A stretch of 64,000 nt of DNA, from contig NZ_JAYSDK010000007.1 of NCBI RefSeq assembly GCF_041914405.1, positions 62,001 to 126,000 of the forward strand. The letters are read 5' to 3'. Shown here piece after piece: positions 1 to 9,809 of the stretch. The notes beneath the pieces were generated by a model. The model ran no database searches. It saw only the letters and a list, made by a program, of their open reading frames with translations, and had not been told where the DNA came from. Positions within the stretch are counted from its first letter, which is position 1. The number at the start of each line of letters is the position of its first letter. The stretch is from Zoogloea sp041914405 (GTDB taxonomy: Bacteria; Pseudomonadota; Gammaproteobacteria; Burkholderiales; Rhodocyclaceae). The translations under genes and the position numbers were made by a program.

Positions 1-1
1 C

Positions 2-169
2 GGCGGCTACCTCAACGCCAACATCCGCGCGGTGCATGAAGCCTTCAACTTCGACGCCGACACCTGGTATCGCCTGGCGCGCAACAGTTTCGAGGCAAGC
101 TTCGCCAGCGACGCCGAAAAAGCCACCTGGATCGCTCGCCTCGACGCCTACTTCGCCGCCGCCCGCTGA
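2..169 (+). CDS. add: Adenosine deaminase, C-terminal fragment (5' end outside window)
   Basis: The first 56 codons of the window are an open C-terminal end without a start. The residues GGYLNAN, AVHEAF and LARNSFEASF match the conserved tail of adenosine/adenine deaminases, where this segment forms the last helices after the metal-binding Asp pair. The enzyme hydrolyses adenosine (or adenine) to the inosine (hypoxanthine) product in purine salvage. Catalytic residues lie upstream of the window, so adenosine and adenine specificity cannot be separated. The gene stops 20 bp before a dispersed palindromic repeat. Confidence 0.8.
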   Translation, partial: GGYLNANIRAVHEAFNFDADTWYRLARNSFEASFASDAEKATWIARLDAYFAAAR

Positions 170-188
170 AGGCTTCGGCGCCTTCCCC

Positions 189-255
189 GTAGGGGCGAAT
201 TCATTCGCCCTCGGTCGCCTGCGCGAAGTCCGCGGGCGAATGAATTCGCCCCCAC
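189..255. repeat. 67-bp REP-like paired palindrome, copy A
   Basis: Two 22-nt arms in inverted orientation (189-210 and 234-255, 21 of 22 positions complementary) are separated by 23 nt. Each arm is itself nearly palindromic around the core GGGCGAATGAATTCGCCC. The same architecture recurs at 51477 and 62209, and a single compact form sits at 56836. It lies just after add and before the promoter side of the next gene, as expected for REP/BIME-type intergenic elements. The rest of 170-408 shows no gene. Confidence 0.85.
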
Positions 256-408
256 AGCCTCCTCCCGGCCCGCGAACTCCGCGCCGCCGGCGTGATCGAA
301 GTCAGGCATTCCCGTACCTACGGGGCTGCCGGCGGCCCTGACACGCGCAGCGGACGCGTGCCGCAGCCGCTCTCCCGCCACAGCGGCGGTCTTTTGGAGG
401 AGCGAGCG

Positions 409-1587
409 ATGGCAAGCGAGATCGACAAGGGGGCCGCGCAGTGCGGTCCTGGCAGCGTCCTGGTGCTGGTGGCCACGCGCAAGGGCGCCTGGCTGTACCA
501 CGGCGATGCGACCCGCCAGCACTGGCGGGTGGAGGGCCCCCACTTCCTGGGCCACATCATCAACCACCTGGTGCTTGACCCGCGCGACGGGCGCACCCTG
601 CTGGCAGCGGCCAAGACCGGCCACCTCGGGCCGACGGTGTTCCGTTCTACTGACCTGGGGCGCAGCTGGCAGGAAGCCGCCCGGCCGCCGGCCTTCGCGC
701 CGGCCCCCGAAGGCCAGGGCGGGCGCTCGGTGGACCACACCTTCTGGCTGACCCCCGGCCACGCCGACCAGCCCGGCGTGTGGTACGCCGGCACTTCGCC
801 GCAGGGCCTGTTCCGCTCGGAGGATGGCGGCGTCAGCTGGGCGCCGTTCTCGCCGATCAACGACGATCCCCAGTACCGCAAGTGGATGGGCACCGTGCAG
901 GACGGCACGCCGGACGGCCCCAAGCTGCACTCCATCATCGTCGACCCGCGCGACGCCGAGCACCTGTACTTCGCCATGTCCGGCGGCGGCGTGCATGAGT
1001 CGGGAGACGGCGGCCGCAGCTTCGCGCCGCTGCTCAGTGGCATCGAGGTCGTCGAAGGCTTCGACGGCAGCGACCCGACCTTCCACGATCCCCACTGCGT
1101 GCGCCTGTGTCCGACCAATCCGGACCGGCTGTACCAGCAGAACCACTGCGGCATCTACCGCCTCGACCGCCCGTCCGACACCTGGCAGCGCATCGGCCGG
1201 GCGATGCCGGTGGAGGTCGGTGACATCGGCTTCCCGATGGTCGTCCATCCCCGCGACGCGAATGCGGTGTGGGTCTTCCCGATGGACGGCACCAGCGTGT
1301 GGCCGCGCACCAGCCCCGGCGGCAAGCCGGCGGTGTATGGCACCCGCGACGGCGGCGACAGCTGGCAGCGCCTCGACGCCGGCCTGCCGGCCGAGCAGGC
1401 GTGGTGGACTGTCAAGCGCCAGGCCATGACGGCCGACAGCGCCGACCCGGTCGGCCTGTATTTCGGCACCACCAGCGGCGAGCTGTGGATGAGCGGCGAC
1501 GAGGGCCGCCAATGGACGTGCATCGCCGCCCACCTGCCGGAGATCTACGCGGTGGAGGTGGCTATGGGGGTGGAGGGCGCGCCGTGA
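409..1587 (+). CDS. BNR/sialidase-like beta-propeller protein
   Basis: This 392-residue protein has repeated Asp-box-type motifs typical of BNR/VPS10-like propellers: STDLGRSW, SEDGGVSW, SGDGGRSF, TRDGGDSW and SGDEGRQW, spaced along the chain. No signal peptide is visible, so it is probably cytoplasmic. Such proteins are often annotated as exo-alpha-sialidase or glycosyl hydrolase, but the sequence shows only the fold. ATG 409 is chosen because GGAGG lies about 8 nt upstream; the frame is open further upstream but has no such site. Its stop overlaps the GTG start of a MoaD/ThiS-like gene, so the two are translationally coupled. Function unknown. Confidence 0.85.
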   Translation: MASEIDKGAAQCGPGSVLVLVATRKGAWLYHGDATRQHWRVEGPHFLGHIINHLVLDPRDGRTLLAAAKTGHLGPTVFRSTDLGRSWQEAARPPAFAPAPEGQGGRSVDHTFWLTPGHADQPGVWYAGTSPQGLFRSEDGGVSWAPFSPINDDPQYRKWMGTVQDGTPDGPKLHSIIVDPRDAEHLYFAMSGGGVHESGDGGRSFAPLLSGIEVVEGFDGSDPTFHDPHCVRLCPTNPDRLYQQNHCGIYRLDRPSDTWQRIGRAMPVEVGDIGFPMVVHPRDANAVWVFPMDGTSVWPRTSPGGKPAVYGTRDGGDSWQRLDAGLPAEQAWWTVKRQAMTADSADPVGLYFGTTSGELWMSGDEGRQWTCIAAHLPEIYAVEVAMGVEGAP

Positions 1588-1841
1588 AGGTGCTGATCCC
1601 CAGCGCGCTGCGCTCCTACACCGAGCAGGCTTACGCCGCGGCGGGCGGGGACACGTTGGCGGCGGTGCTGGCTGAACTGGACCGCAGCTATCCGGGTATC
1701 CGCTTCCGCATGATCGACGAGCAGAACCGCATCCGCCCGCACATCCGCTTCTTCGTCGATGGGGAGCAGGTCTTCGACCTGGCCCGGCGGCTCGACGGTG
1801 TGCAGGAGCTGGTCATCGTGCAGGCCCTCAGCGGCGGCTGA
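1584..1841 (+). CDS. MoaD/ThiS family small sulfur-carrier-like protein
   Basis: This 85-residue protein starts at GTG, sharing GTGA with the preceding stop. It has the beta-grasp pattern of MoaD/ThiS/ubiquitin-like carriers (start KVLIPSALRSYT, central FRMIDEQNRIRPHIRFFVDGE) and ends in Gly-Gly, the residue pair adenylated and thiocarboxylated in true carriers. No moaE, thiG or E1-like adenylase is nearby, so it is unlikely to serve molybdopterin or thiazole synthesis here. The coupling to a propeller protein suggests a dedicated partnership, which is inference. Confidence 0.85.
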   Translation: MKVLIPSALRSYTEQAYAAAGGDTLAAVLAELDRSYPGIRFRMIDEQNRIRPHIRFFVDGEQVFDLARRLDGVQELVIVQALSGG

Positions 1842-1849
1842 GGCGGGGC

Positions 1850-1896
1850 AAAAAAGGAGGGACGACGGGCGAGAGGGAGGATTCGCCCGCCGTCCC
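1850..1896 (-). terminator. Rho-independent terminator of the alcohol-oxidation operon
   Basis: Read on the minus strand, a 14-bp stem with one mismatch (arms 1859-1872 and 1883-1896, ten-base loop) is followed by TCC and six T residues (the A-run at 1850-1855). It stands 124 nt after the aldA stop and in the convergent gap with the MoaD-like gene. Confidence 0.85.
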
Positions 1897-2019
1897 GGCG
1901 GCACGGCCGAGGGGTCGGCGGCCGCCGTAACAACAACGCGGAGAACAACGAGGAGAAAACTTTCAATCAGCGGCACGGACCGGCGAAGGCCCGCGCCGCC
2001 GAAGGGGGGAGTGCCGGGG

Positions 2020-3456
2020 TCAGTTCTGCATGTACACCACGTGGGTCTCGGTGTACTCGTAGAGGCCGTGCTTGCCGTCGGCACCGCCGATGCCGGACTT
2101 GCGGCGGCCGGCGTGGAAGCCCTGCATGGCCTCGAAGTGCTCGCGGTTCACATAGGTCTCGCCGAAGCGCAGCTCGCGGCAGGCCTGCATCGCCGCGTTG
2201 AGATCCTTGGTGAAGATCGACGAAGTCAGGCCGTACTCCGAATCGTTGGCCAGCGCGATGGCCTCGTCGAGGCCGCTCACCGCCTGGATCGGCAGCACCG
2301 GCCCGAAGATCTCCTTGCGCATGATCTCCATGTCGGCGCTGCAACCGGTGATTACCGTCGGCTCGTAGTGGAAGCCCGTCGGGCGGTCCGCCACGCGGCC
2401 GCCGAGGATCACCTCGGCGCCCTGCTCGCGGGCCCGGCTGACCATCGCCGCCACCTTGTCGAGACCGATCTGGTTCACCAGCGGGCCCATGTGCACATCC
2501 GGCTCGGCCAGCGGGTCGCCGTAGCGGGTGGCGGCCATCAGCGTGCGCACCTTGGCGGTGAATTCATCGGCCACCGACTTTTCCACGTAGACCCGTTCGG
2601 CGCAGTTGCACACCTGCCCGGTGTTGATCACGCGGGAGTCCACCACCGCCTTGGCGGCCAGGTCCAGGTCGGCGCTGGCCAGCACGATGGCCGGCGCCTT
2701 GCCGCCCAGTTCGAGGTTCACGCGGGTCAGGTTGCGGCCGGCCGCCTGCATGATCGTCGAGCCGGTGGCGACGCTGCCGGTGAAGCTGATCAGGCCCACG
2801 TCCGGGTGGGTGCACAGGCTGGCGCCCACGTCGGCGCCGCGCCCGCCGACCAGGTTGAAGACCCCCGCCGGCAGGCCGGCTTCGGCCACCAGGCGGGCAA
2901 ACTCGAAGGCGTTGATCGGCGTCTCCTCGCTCGGCTTGACGACGATGGTGTTGCCGGTGACCAGCGCCGGCGCCATCTTGCGGGCGATCAGGAAGAACGG
3001 GAAATTCCACGGCAGGATGCCGACGGTCACGCCGATCGGCTTGCGATGCACGAAGATCGTCTCGCCCGGGCGGTCGCTCTGCAGGATCTCGCCTTCGATG
3101 CGGCGCGCCCACTCGGCCATGTAGTCCATGTAGTCGGCGGTGAAATCCACCTCCACGCGGGCCAGGCCGAGGACCTTGCCCTGCTCGCGGGTGATGATTT
3201 CGGCGAGGCGCTCCTTGTTCTCCCGCACCTTGGCGGCGATGGCCTTCAGGTGGGCGGCGCGCTGGATCGCCGGCAGGCGCTCCCAGCCCGGCTGGGCGCG
3301 GCGGGCGGCGTCCACCGCGGCATTCACCTCGTCGCTGCTGGCAGTGGGGATGCGCGCCAGCAGGGTGTGGGTGGCCGGGTTATGCACGTCGATGGCGGTG
3401 GTGGCGTCGGCGGGCACGAAGCGGCCGTCGATGTAGTTCTCGTAGAGGGTCGTCAC
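2020..3456 (-). CDS. aldA: NAD-dependent aldehyde dehydrogenase, AldA (lactaldehyde/glycolaldehyde) type
   Basis: This 478-residue cytoplasmic ALDH is co-linear with E. coli AldA, including FTADYMDYMAEWARR, GILPWNFPFFLIARKMAPAL, the Glu motif LELGGKAPAIV, the Cys motif NTGQVCNCAERV and the C-terminal FHAGRRKSGIGGADGKHG. The reaction is aldehyde + NAD+ to carboxylate. The start is GTG 3456 because AGGAG lies about 6 nt upstream; the frame continues upstream without a good initiation site. It is the last gene of the Rieske-PQQ operon, so it probably oxidises the aldehyde made by the PQQ dehydrogenase. The exact substrate is not determined. Confidence 0.93.
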   Translation of the reverse strand: MTTLYENYIDGRFVPADATTAIDVHNPATHTLLARIPTASSDEVNAAVDAARRAQPGWERLPAIQRAAHLKAIAAKVRENKERLAEIITREQGKVLGLARVEVDFTADYMDYMAEWARRIEGEILQSDRPGETIFVHRKPIGVTVGILPWNFPFFLIARKMAPALVTGNTIVVKPSEETPINAFEFARLVAEAGLPAGVFNLVGGRGADVGASLCTHPDVGLISFTGSVATGSTIMQAAGRNLTRVNLELGGKAPAIVLASADLDLAAKAVVDSRVINTGQVCNCAERVYVEKSVADEFTAKVRTLMAATRYGDPLAEPDVHMGPLVNQIGLDKVAAMVSRAREQGAEVILGGRVADRPTGFHYEPTVITGCSADMEIMRKEIFGPVLPIQAVSGLDEAIALANDSEYGLTSSIFTKDLNAAMQACRELRFGETYVNREHFEAMQGFHAGRRKSGIGGADGKHGLYEYTETHVVYMQN

Positions 3457-3500
3457 GTTAGGTCTCCTGAGGTGTGTCGGGGTTGGGGGGCGGGGAAAGG

Positions 3501-3971
3501 TCAGGCGGCGGGGCGGGCGAGCTTCTTGCCGACGCTCTCCGATACGTAGCCGAAGGCGAGGCCGGCAATCCAGGTCAGGGCGACGAGGGCGATGCTGAGA
3601 TCGATCTTTCCGCCGGAACCGAAGAAGGACGCCGCGCCGAGGAAAGCCGCCGGCGTGTAGGACAGGGCGCCGATGTCGGCCATCGCCACCAGCACGAAGG
3701 CCAGCACGGCGACCAGCCCGATCAGGGGGCCGAGGCCGCCGCCCAGCGCCTGCACCCCGGCGAGGGTCACGGCGGTGAGCAGGATGCCGGCCAGGCCGGC
3801 GCCGAGGGCCTTGCTCAGTCCGCCGCTGCCGCCACCGGCGGCGAAGAAGGCGGCCCAGGCAACGAAGCTGATCCACGGGTTGAAGCCGAGGTCCGGGTTG
3901 CCGACGCTGAGATACACCCAGGCGGCGACGAGCACGGCGATGCTGATGGCGAGGGCATGCAGGATCTTCAT
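3501..3971 (-). CDS. DUF1097 integral membrane protein
   Basis: This 156-residue, very hydrophobic protein has about five membrane segments, beginning with an N-terminal helix after MKILHALAIS, then Gly/Ala-rich helices around residues 30-80 and paired helices to the end. The pattern (FNPWISFVAWAAFFAAGG, SYTPAAFLGAASFF) resembles the DUF1097/YcdZ family of inner-membrane proteins of unknown transport role. It sits between the outer-membrane channel and aldA in the same transcript, 44 nt before aldA, so a role in movement of alcohol, aldehyde or acid is a reasonable inference only. Confidence 0.8.
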   Translation of the reverse strand: MKILHALAISIAVLVAAWVYLSVGNPDLGFNPWISFVAWAAFFAAGGGSGGLSKALGAGLAGILLTAVTLAGVQALGGGLGPLIGLVAVLAFVLVAMADIGALSYTPAAFLGAASFFGSGGKIDLSIALVALTWIAGLAFGYVSESVGKKLARPAA

Positions 3972-4002
3972 GGGAACACTCCTTGGCGCGAGTTCGGGGG
4001 AA

Positions 4003-4869
4003 TCACCACACGTAGGCGTACTTGATGTTCACGCTGTTGTTGGCGGCGTGGTTCTTGCCGTCGATGCTGGACGAGTAGCGCAGGCTGATGGACTGGTTGT
4101 CGAAGGTGTGGAACATCACCCCGACGCCGCCGTCCAGCACGCGGGCGCTGGGCTGGTTGTTGCGGCTGCTGGTGCTCTCGTAGTCGAGGGCGATGAAGGG
4201 CTCGAGCAGGCCGGTGACGCGGTAGCCCAGGCGGTGGTTGGTGTGGAAGGTATTGCCGGGGCGGCTGCCGTCCTTCTTCTCGCTCTGGAAGACCATGCCG
4301 GCGTCGGCGGTCCACCCCAGCTTGTCGGTGAGGCGCACGTCCCACAGGAAGCTCGACAGGTTCTTCCAGTTGGTGTCGCTGACCCGGTCGTCGCCGACCG
4401 GCACCTGCAGGAAGGACTGGAAGCCGAAGGTGGACTCGGGGCTCGGCTTCATCCACACCGCGAAGCCGGTGAGCGGGTCGCCGATGCCGCTGATGTGGCG
4501 GTCGGCGGCATTGGCGGCGTGCTGGTTGCGCACGCCGATCTCCGGCACGATGACCTCGTAGGCGAGGCCGATCTTCGGGTTGCCTTCCGGCGTCCAGAAG
4601 CGCACGTACTTGGACATGCCGACGATGGTCTGGCTGCCGTCGCCCTTCACCTTGTCGCCGTTGGCGTTGAAGGTGTCCTTGTTGTTCTGCACGTAGCCGT
4701 ACTGCACGAAAACGTTGAAGGGCTTGAAGTCCACCGGCAGTTCGTATTCGTGGGGGCCGATGACGTCGAAGGTGGTCTGGGCGAAGACGGCGGGGGCAAC
4801 GGTAGCGCCGAGGCCGGCCAGTGCGGTGGCGGCCAGCAGGCGGCGGAAGGGGGTGTGAAGGGTCTGCAT
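4003..4869 (-). CDS. Outer-membrane beta-barrel, MetA/phenol-degradation transporter-like
   Basis: This 288-residue protein has a Sec signal peptide (MQTLHTPFRRLLAATALAGL, cleavage near VFAQ) followed by alternating amphipathic strands and a C-terminal aromatic residue (KYAYVW), the signature of an outer-membrane barrel. The strand pattern fits the 'MetA pathway of phenol degradation'/transporter family of hydrophobic-solute channels. It follows the PQQ dehydrogenase gene in the operon after a strong intercistronic hairpin. Likely role: entry of the alcohol substrate through the outer membrane (inference from context). Confidence 0.8.
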   Translation of the reverse strand: MQTLHTPFRRLLAATALAGLGATVAPAVFAQTTFDVIGPHEYELPVDFKPFNVFVQYGYVQNNKDTFNANGDKVKGDGSQTIVGMSKYVRFWTPEGNPKIGLAYEVIVPEIGVRNQHAANAADRHISGIGDPLTGFAVWMKPSPESTFGFQSFLQVPVGDDRVSDTNWKNLSSFLWDVRLTDKLGWTADAGMVFQSEKKDGSRPGNTFHTNHRLGYRVTGLLEPFIALDYESTSSRNNQPSARVLDGGVGVMFHTFDNQSISLRYSSSIDGKNHAANNSVNIKYAYVW

Positions 4870-4906
4870 GAATGTCTCCTTTGTCGTTTTTGGGCGTGAG
4901 TCCTCT

Positions 4907-4934
4907 CCCCGCGCCGCCGGAGGGCGGCGCGGGG
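4907..4934 (-). other. Intercistronic GC hairpin
   Basis: A perfect 12-bp stem (CCCCGCGCCGCC with its complement) and a 4-nt loop lies between the PQQ dehydrogenase stop and the outer-membrane gene. No T-run follows on the minus strand, so it looks like an mRNA-stabilising or processing hairpin, or a partial attenuator, rather than a full terminator. It could raise the dehydrogenase level relative to the three downstream genes. Confidence 0.7.
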
Positions 4935-4970
4935 TGGATTACGCGGGTGGGCTGAACCGGGGTGGGGGGC

Positions 4971-6689
4971 TTACTTCTGCAGCTTGTAGACCAGGATCGT
5001 GCCGCCCTGGGGTACGACGGTCTTGTGGTCGAGCACCGCGTCGAAGGCACCCTGCATGCGCTGGGCATCGACGCCCCAGCCGGACTGCACGGCCACGTAC
5101 TGCTCGCCATTCACCTCGAAGGACGAGGGCACGCCGGTGACGCCGGACGGGGTCGGGGTCTCCCACAGCACCTTGCCGCTCTTGGCGTCGAGGGCGCGGA
5201 ACATGCGGTCGTTGGTGCCGCCGCCGAACACCAGGTTGCCGGCGGTGGTCATCAGCGGGCCCCAGTTCATCTCGGGGTAGGTGTGGGTCCACACTTTCTT
5301 GCCGGTCTTCAGGTCCCAGGCCTGCACTTCACCGATGTGCTGGCGGGATTTCTCGGTCATCCGCACATTGGTCAGGATGTTGTCGAGGGATACGCCGATG
5401 TACAGGCTGCCGGCCTTGTACTTGACCGGTTCGCCGGTCAGCTCGGAACACAGGTTGTTGTTGGCCGGGATGTAGAGCAGGCCGGTCTGCGGGTTGTAGG
5501 CTTCCGGCGGCCAGTCCTTGCCGCCCCACAGAGACGGACAGAAGTCGGTCTTCTTGCCGGTGCCGGGAATGCGCTTCGGGTCATAGGTCGGCCGGCCCGT
5601 CTTGGGGTCGAGGCTGGTGAACACGTTCTGCGTCACGTAGGGCCAGGCATCCACGTAATTGACCTTGTCCTGGGTGCGCTCCAGCAGCCACAGGTAGCCA
5701 TTGCGGCCGGCGTGCACCAGGGACTTGAACTTCTTGCCCTTGTGTTCCAGGTCGATCAGCAGTGGCGCGGAGACTTCGTCCCAGTCCCAGGCATCGTTCC
5801 AGTGGTACTGGTGGTGGCCCTTGATCTTGCCGGTATCCACGTCGAGGGCGATGGTGGAGTTGGCGTAGAGGTTGTCGCCGGGGCGGGTGTCGGGCATCCA
5901 CGGGCCGGCGTTGCCGACGCCCCAGTAGGCGATGTTGGTCTGGGAGTCGTAGGTGCCGGTGATCCACACCGAGCCGCCGCCGGTCTTGTAGGTCTCGCCG
6001 GGCCAGGTTTCGGCGCCCGCTTCGCCGGGGCCGGCGATGGTGTAGGTGCGCCAGGCTTCCTTGCCGCTCTCCGCGTCGAAGGCAGCGACGAAACCGCGGA
6101 TGCCCAGCTCGCCGCCGGACGAGCCGACCATGATCTTGCCCTTGGCGGCCAGCGGAGCGAGGGTCATGTAATAGCCCTTTTTCCAGTCGGCTACGGGCAC
6201 CTTCCACAGCTCCTTGCCGGTGGCCGCGTCGAGGGCCACCAGGAAGGCGTCGGTGGTGGCCAGGTAGAGCTTGTCGCCGTACAGCGCCACGCCGCGGTTG
6301 GTGGGGTGGAGCTGCATCAGCTCATCGGGGATGGTCTTCTTGTAGCGCCACAGCTCCTTGCCGGTGGCGGCTTCCAGCGCGATCACCTGGTTGTTGGGAG
6401 TGGACACGTACATGTAGCCGTTATTGACGATGGGTGGCGCCTGGTGGCCCTCGGTCATGCCGGTGGTGTAGGACCAGGCCGGCACCAGCTTGCCGACGTT
6501 CTGGTTGTTGATCTGTTTGAGGGGGCTGTAGCCCCAGCCTTCGTAGTTGCCGCGGTACATCAGCCAGTTGCCGGCCTCGGGCTTGGTCAGGCGGGCGTCG
6601 GTGACGGGGCTGTAGGGGGCCAGGCTGGCGCCGGCCAGCATGGGGACGAAGGTCAGGCTGGCACACAGGGCCTTGAGTCGGGTTTTCAT
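4971..6689 (-). CDS. PQQ-dependent alcohol dehydrogenase, periplasmic quinoprotein
   Basis: This 572-residue protein has a signal peptide (MKTRLKALCASL to about GASLA) and the eight-bladed quinoprotein propeller with tryptophan-docking motifs such as ALEAATGKELWRYK, ALDAATGKELWKVP, AFDAESGKEAWR and AWDLKTGKKVW. The segment WNDAWDWDEVSAP carries the catalytic Asp (D302) and a second Asp two residues on (D304), the D-x-D arrangement of lanthanide-using enzymes; Ca-dependent MxaF has Ala there. The vicinal Cys-Cys of MDH/ExaA is replaced by Gln-Leu at 126-127. There is no fused cytochrome c domain. Cofactor PQQ must be made elsewhere. It shares the operon with a Rieske protein, a probable electron acceptor. 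Confidence 0.92.
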   Translation of the reverse strand: MKTRLKALCASLTFVPMLAGASLAPYSPVTDARLTKPEAGNWLMYRGNYEGWGYSPLKQINNQNVGKLVPAWSYTTGMTEGHQAPPIVNNGYMYVSTPNNQVIALEAATGKELWRYKKTIPDELMQLHPTNRGVALYGDKLYLATTDAFLVALDAATGKELWKVPVADWKKGYYMTLAPLAAKGKIMVGSSGGELGIRGFVAAFDAESGKEAWRTYTIAGPGEAGAETWPGETYKTGGGSVWITGTYDSQTNIAYWGVGNAGPWMPDTRPGDNLYANSTIALDVDTGKIKGHHQYHWNDAWDWDEVSAPLLIDLEHKGKKFKSLVHAGRNGYLWLLERTQDKVNYVDAWPYVTQNVFTSLDPKTGRPTYDPKRIPGTGKKTDFCPSLWGGKDWPPEAYNPQTGLLYIPANNNLCSELTGEPVKYKAGSLYIGVSLDNILTNVRMTEKSRQHIGEVQAWDLKTGKKVWTHTYPEMNWGPLMTTAGNLVFGGGTNDRMFRALDAKSGKVLWETPTPSGVTGVPSSFEVNGEQYVAVQSGWGVDAQRMQGAFDAVLDHKTVVPQGGTILVYKLQK

Positions 6690-6745
6690 TTGCAGATGTC
6701 TCCTTTATTGCTTTGGTGTGGGCGAGCGGGTGAGGCGGGGAAAAA

Positions 6746-7363
6746 TCAGGCGGACTTGGCGACGCCGGGGTGGGAGGTGAAGGGGCCGGCCACCACCAGC
6801 ACGCCGTTCTCCTCCTTCAGCGGCAGCAGCGGCAGGGTGCGCGGAGCCGGGCCGGCGACAACCTGGCCGCCCTGGCTGGGGGAGAACTTGGAGAAGTGGC
6901 AGTAGCACATCAGGGTCTTGTCCTTGGGGACCCATTCGGAGATCTCGCAGCCCTGGTGGGTACACACCGCCGAATAGGCCAGCACGCCGCCGGCGGCGTA
7001 GGCGCGGGTTTCGTCGGTGAGCTCCTGCGGATCGACGCGGACCAGGATCACCTTGTTGAGGCGGGAGCCGTCGCGCACTTCGCCGCTGGCCGGCTCGAAG
7101 GGAAAGGCCGGCACCGGCTTGGCGCCGGGCTGGATTTCGCTGCAGCGCAGGGGCTGGGCCTTGCCCTCGCTGTCGCTGCGCGCCAATTGATCGCCGACTT
7201 TCGGTTTCGAATTGGCGTCGTCATCGGCAAGGGCATTGCGGCCAATTCCCAGCCCGGCGCAAAGGAGCAGTGCCGAGGTGGCTTTCAGCGTTTCCCGTCT
7301 ATTTGGATTGGCCACGTTCTCCGGCGTGGTCTCGACAATCGGTGTGGAAGGCGTCCTGTTCAT
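6746..7363 (-). CDS. Tat-exported Rieske [2Fe-2S] protein
   Basis: This 205-residue protein has an N-terminal twin-arginine motif (NRRETLK, residues 21-27) before a hydrophobic stretch, so it is exported folded and is either membrane-anchored or periplasmic. Cluster ligands are C134-x-H136 (CTHQGC) and C153-x-x-H156 (CYCHF); C139 and C155 supply the extra disulfide seen in high-potential, bc1-type Rieske domains. It is the first gene of the sigma-54 operon and 56 nt ahead of the PQQ dehydrogenase. No cytochrome b or c partner is present, so it is proposed as the dehydrogenase's electron acceptor, in place of the usual cytochrome c. Confidence 0.9.
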   Translation of the reverse strand: MNRTPSTPIVETTPENVANPNRRETLKATSALLLCAGLGIGRNALADDDANSKPKVGDQLARSDSEGKAQPLRCSEIQPGAKPVPAFPFEPASGEVRDGSRLNKVILVRVDPQELTDETRAYAAGGVLAYSAVCTHQGCEISEWVPKDKTLMCYCHFSKFSPSQGGQVVAGPAPRTLPLLPLKEENGVLVVAGPFTSHPGVAKSA

Positions 7364-7403
7364 ATTCCTGTCCTGCGTTCTGGTTTGTGGCCAGGTCTAT
7401 TAG

Positions 7404-7418
7404 GCAAGGCCTGTGCCA
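7404..7418 (-). promoter_or_regulatory. Sigma-54 (-24/-12) promoter of the Rieske-PQQ operon
   Basis: On the minus strand TGGCAC (7418-7413), five bases, then TTGC (7407-7404) exactly matches the -24/-12 consensus. Transcription would start near 7392, about 30 nt before the Rieske ATG, which has AGGA just upstream. A divergent sigma-54 activator gene begins about 375 bp away and rpoN is also in this window. Confidence 0.88.
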
Positions 7419-7570
7419 CGGAGTTGAAATTGCGCTCAGGAAGGGTGGGGTTGATTTGCCTTGTTGTTGTTAATAAATGGTTTTTTATTTTTTTCGGAGG
7501 TGCGGAAGGTTTTTTAAATTCCAATTGGATTGAATTGGAGGTCGCGCGCCGTCCGCCCGTGCACTACAGG

Positions 7571-7642
7571 TGTAGCGGGGCGTGAATCAGGTGTCGTGTC
7601 GCAAAACCGTAATTCGCTACAGCGCATTATTTTGTTGCGACG
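7571..7642. promoter_or_regulatory. Candidate activator-binding inverted repeats (UAS)
   Basis: The 423-bp divergent gap (7364-7786) contains interlocked dyads about 150-240 bp upstream of the sigma-54 promoter: TGTAGCG (7571-7577) with CGCTACA (7615-7621), perfect, and TGTCGCAA (7597-7604) with TTGCGACG (7635-7642), one mismatch. A smaller dyad, CTACA-GG-TGTAG, overlaps the first. Distance and spacing suit an enhancer-binding protein. The AT-rich stretch near 7450-7520 could take a bending protein such as IHF, though no clear consensus was found. Assignment is inference. Confidence 0.45.
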
Positions 7643-7792
7643 CGGTATTCGTTCGGGTATTTCCTTATTCGCCGCTTTTATTCGCAGCAGCAATTTCCAT
7701 GCGCTATCATCCAGCCACAAATGGCAGCCGCAGCGGTGGATTCCGCCAGCGCGGCGCGCACCTTATAAGCGGGTGGAGACGAGGAGATGGAT

Positions 7793-9754
<1,962 letters not shown>

Positions 9755-9809
9755 GGGCTGCTTGGCCTGGGCCGCTGCTCAAGGGAAGCGGGTAGAAAGG
9801 ATCTGCCAC

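Noticed and set aside
1759..3549. Long plus-strand open frame over aldA
   Set aside because: Antisense shadow of a confident aldehyde dehydrogenase gene.
4962..6905. Long plus-strand open frame over the PQQ dehydrogenase gene
   Set aside because: Antisense shadow; no motifs, while the minus strand carries clear quinoprotein motifs.
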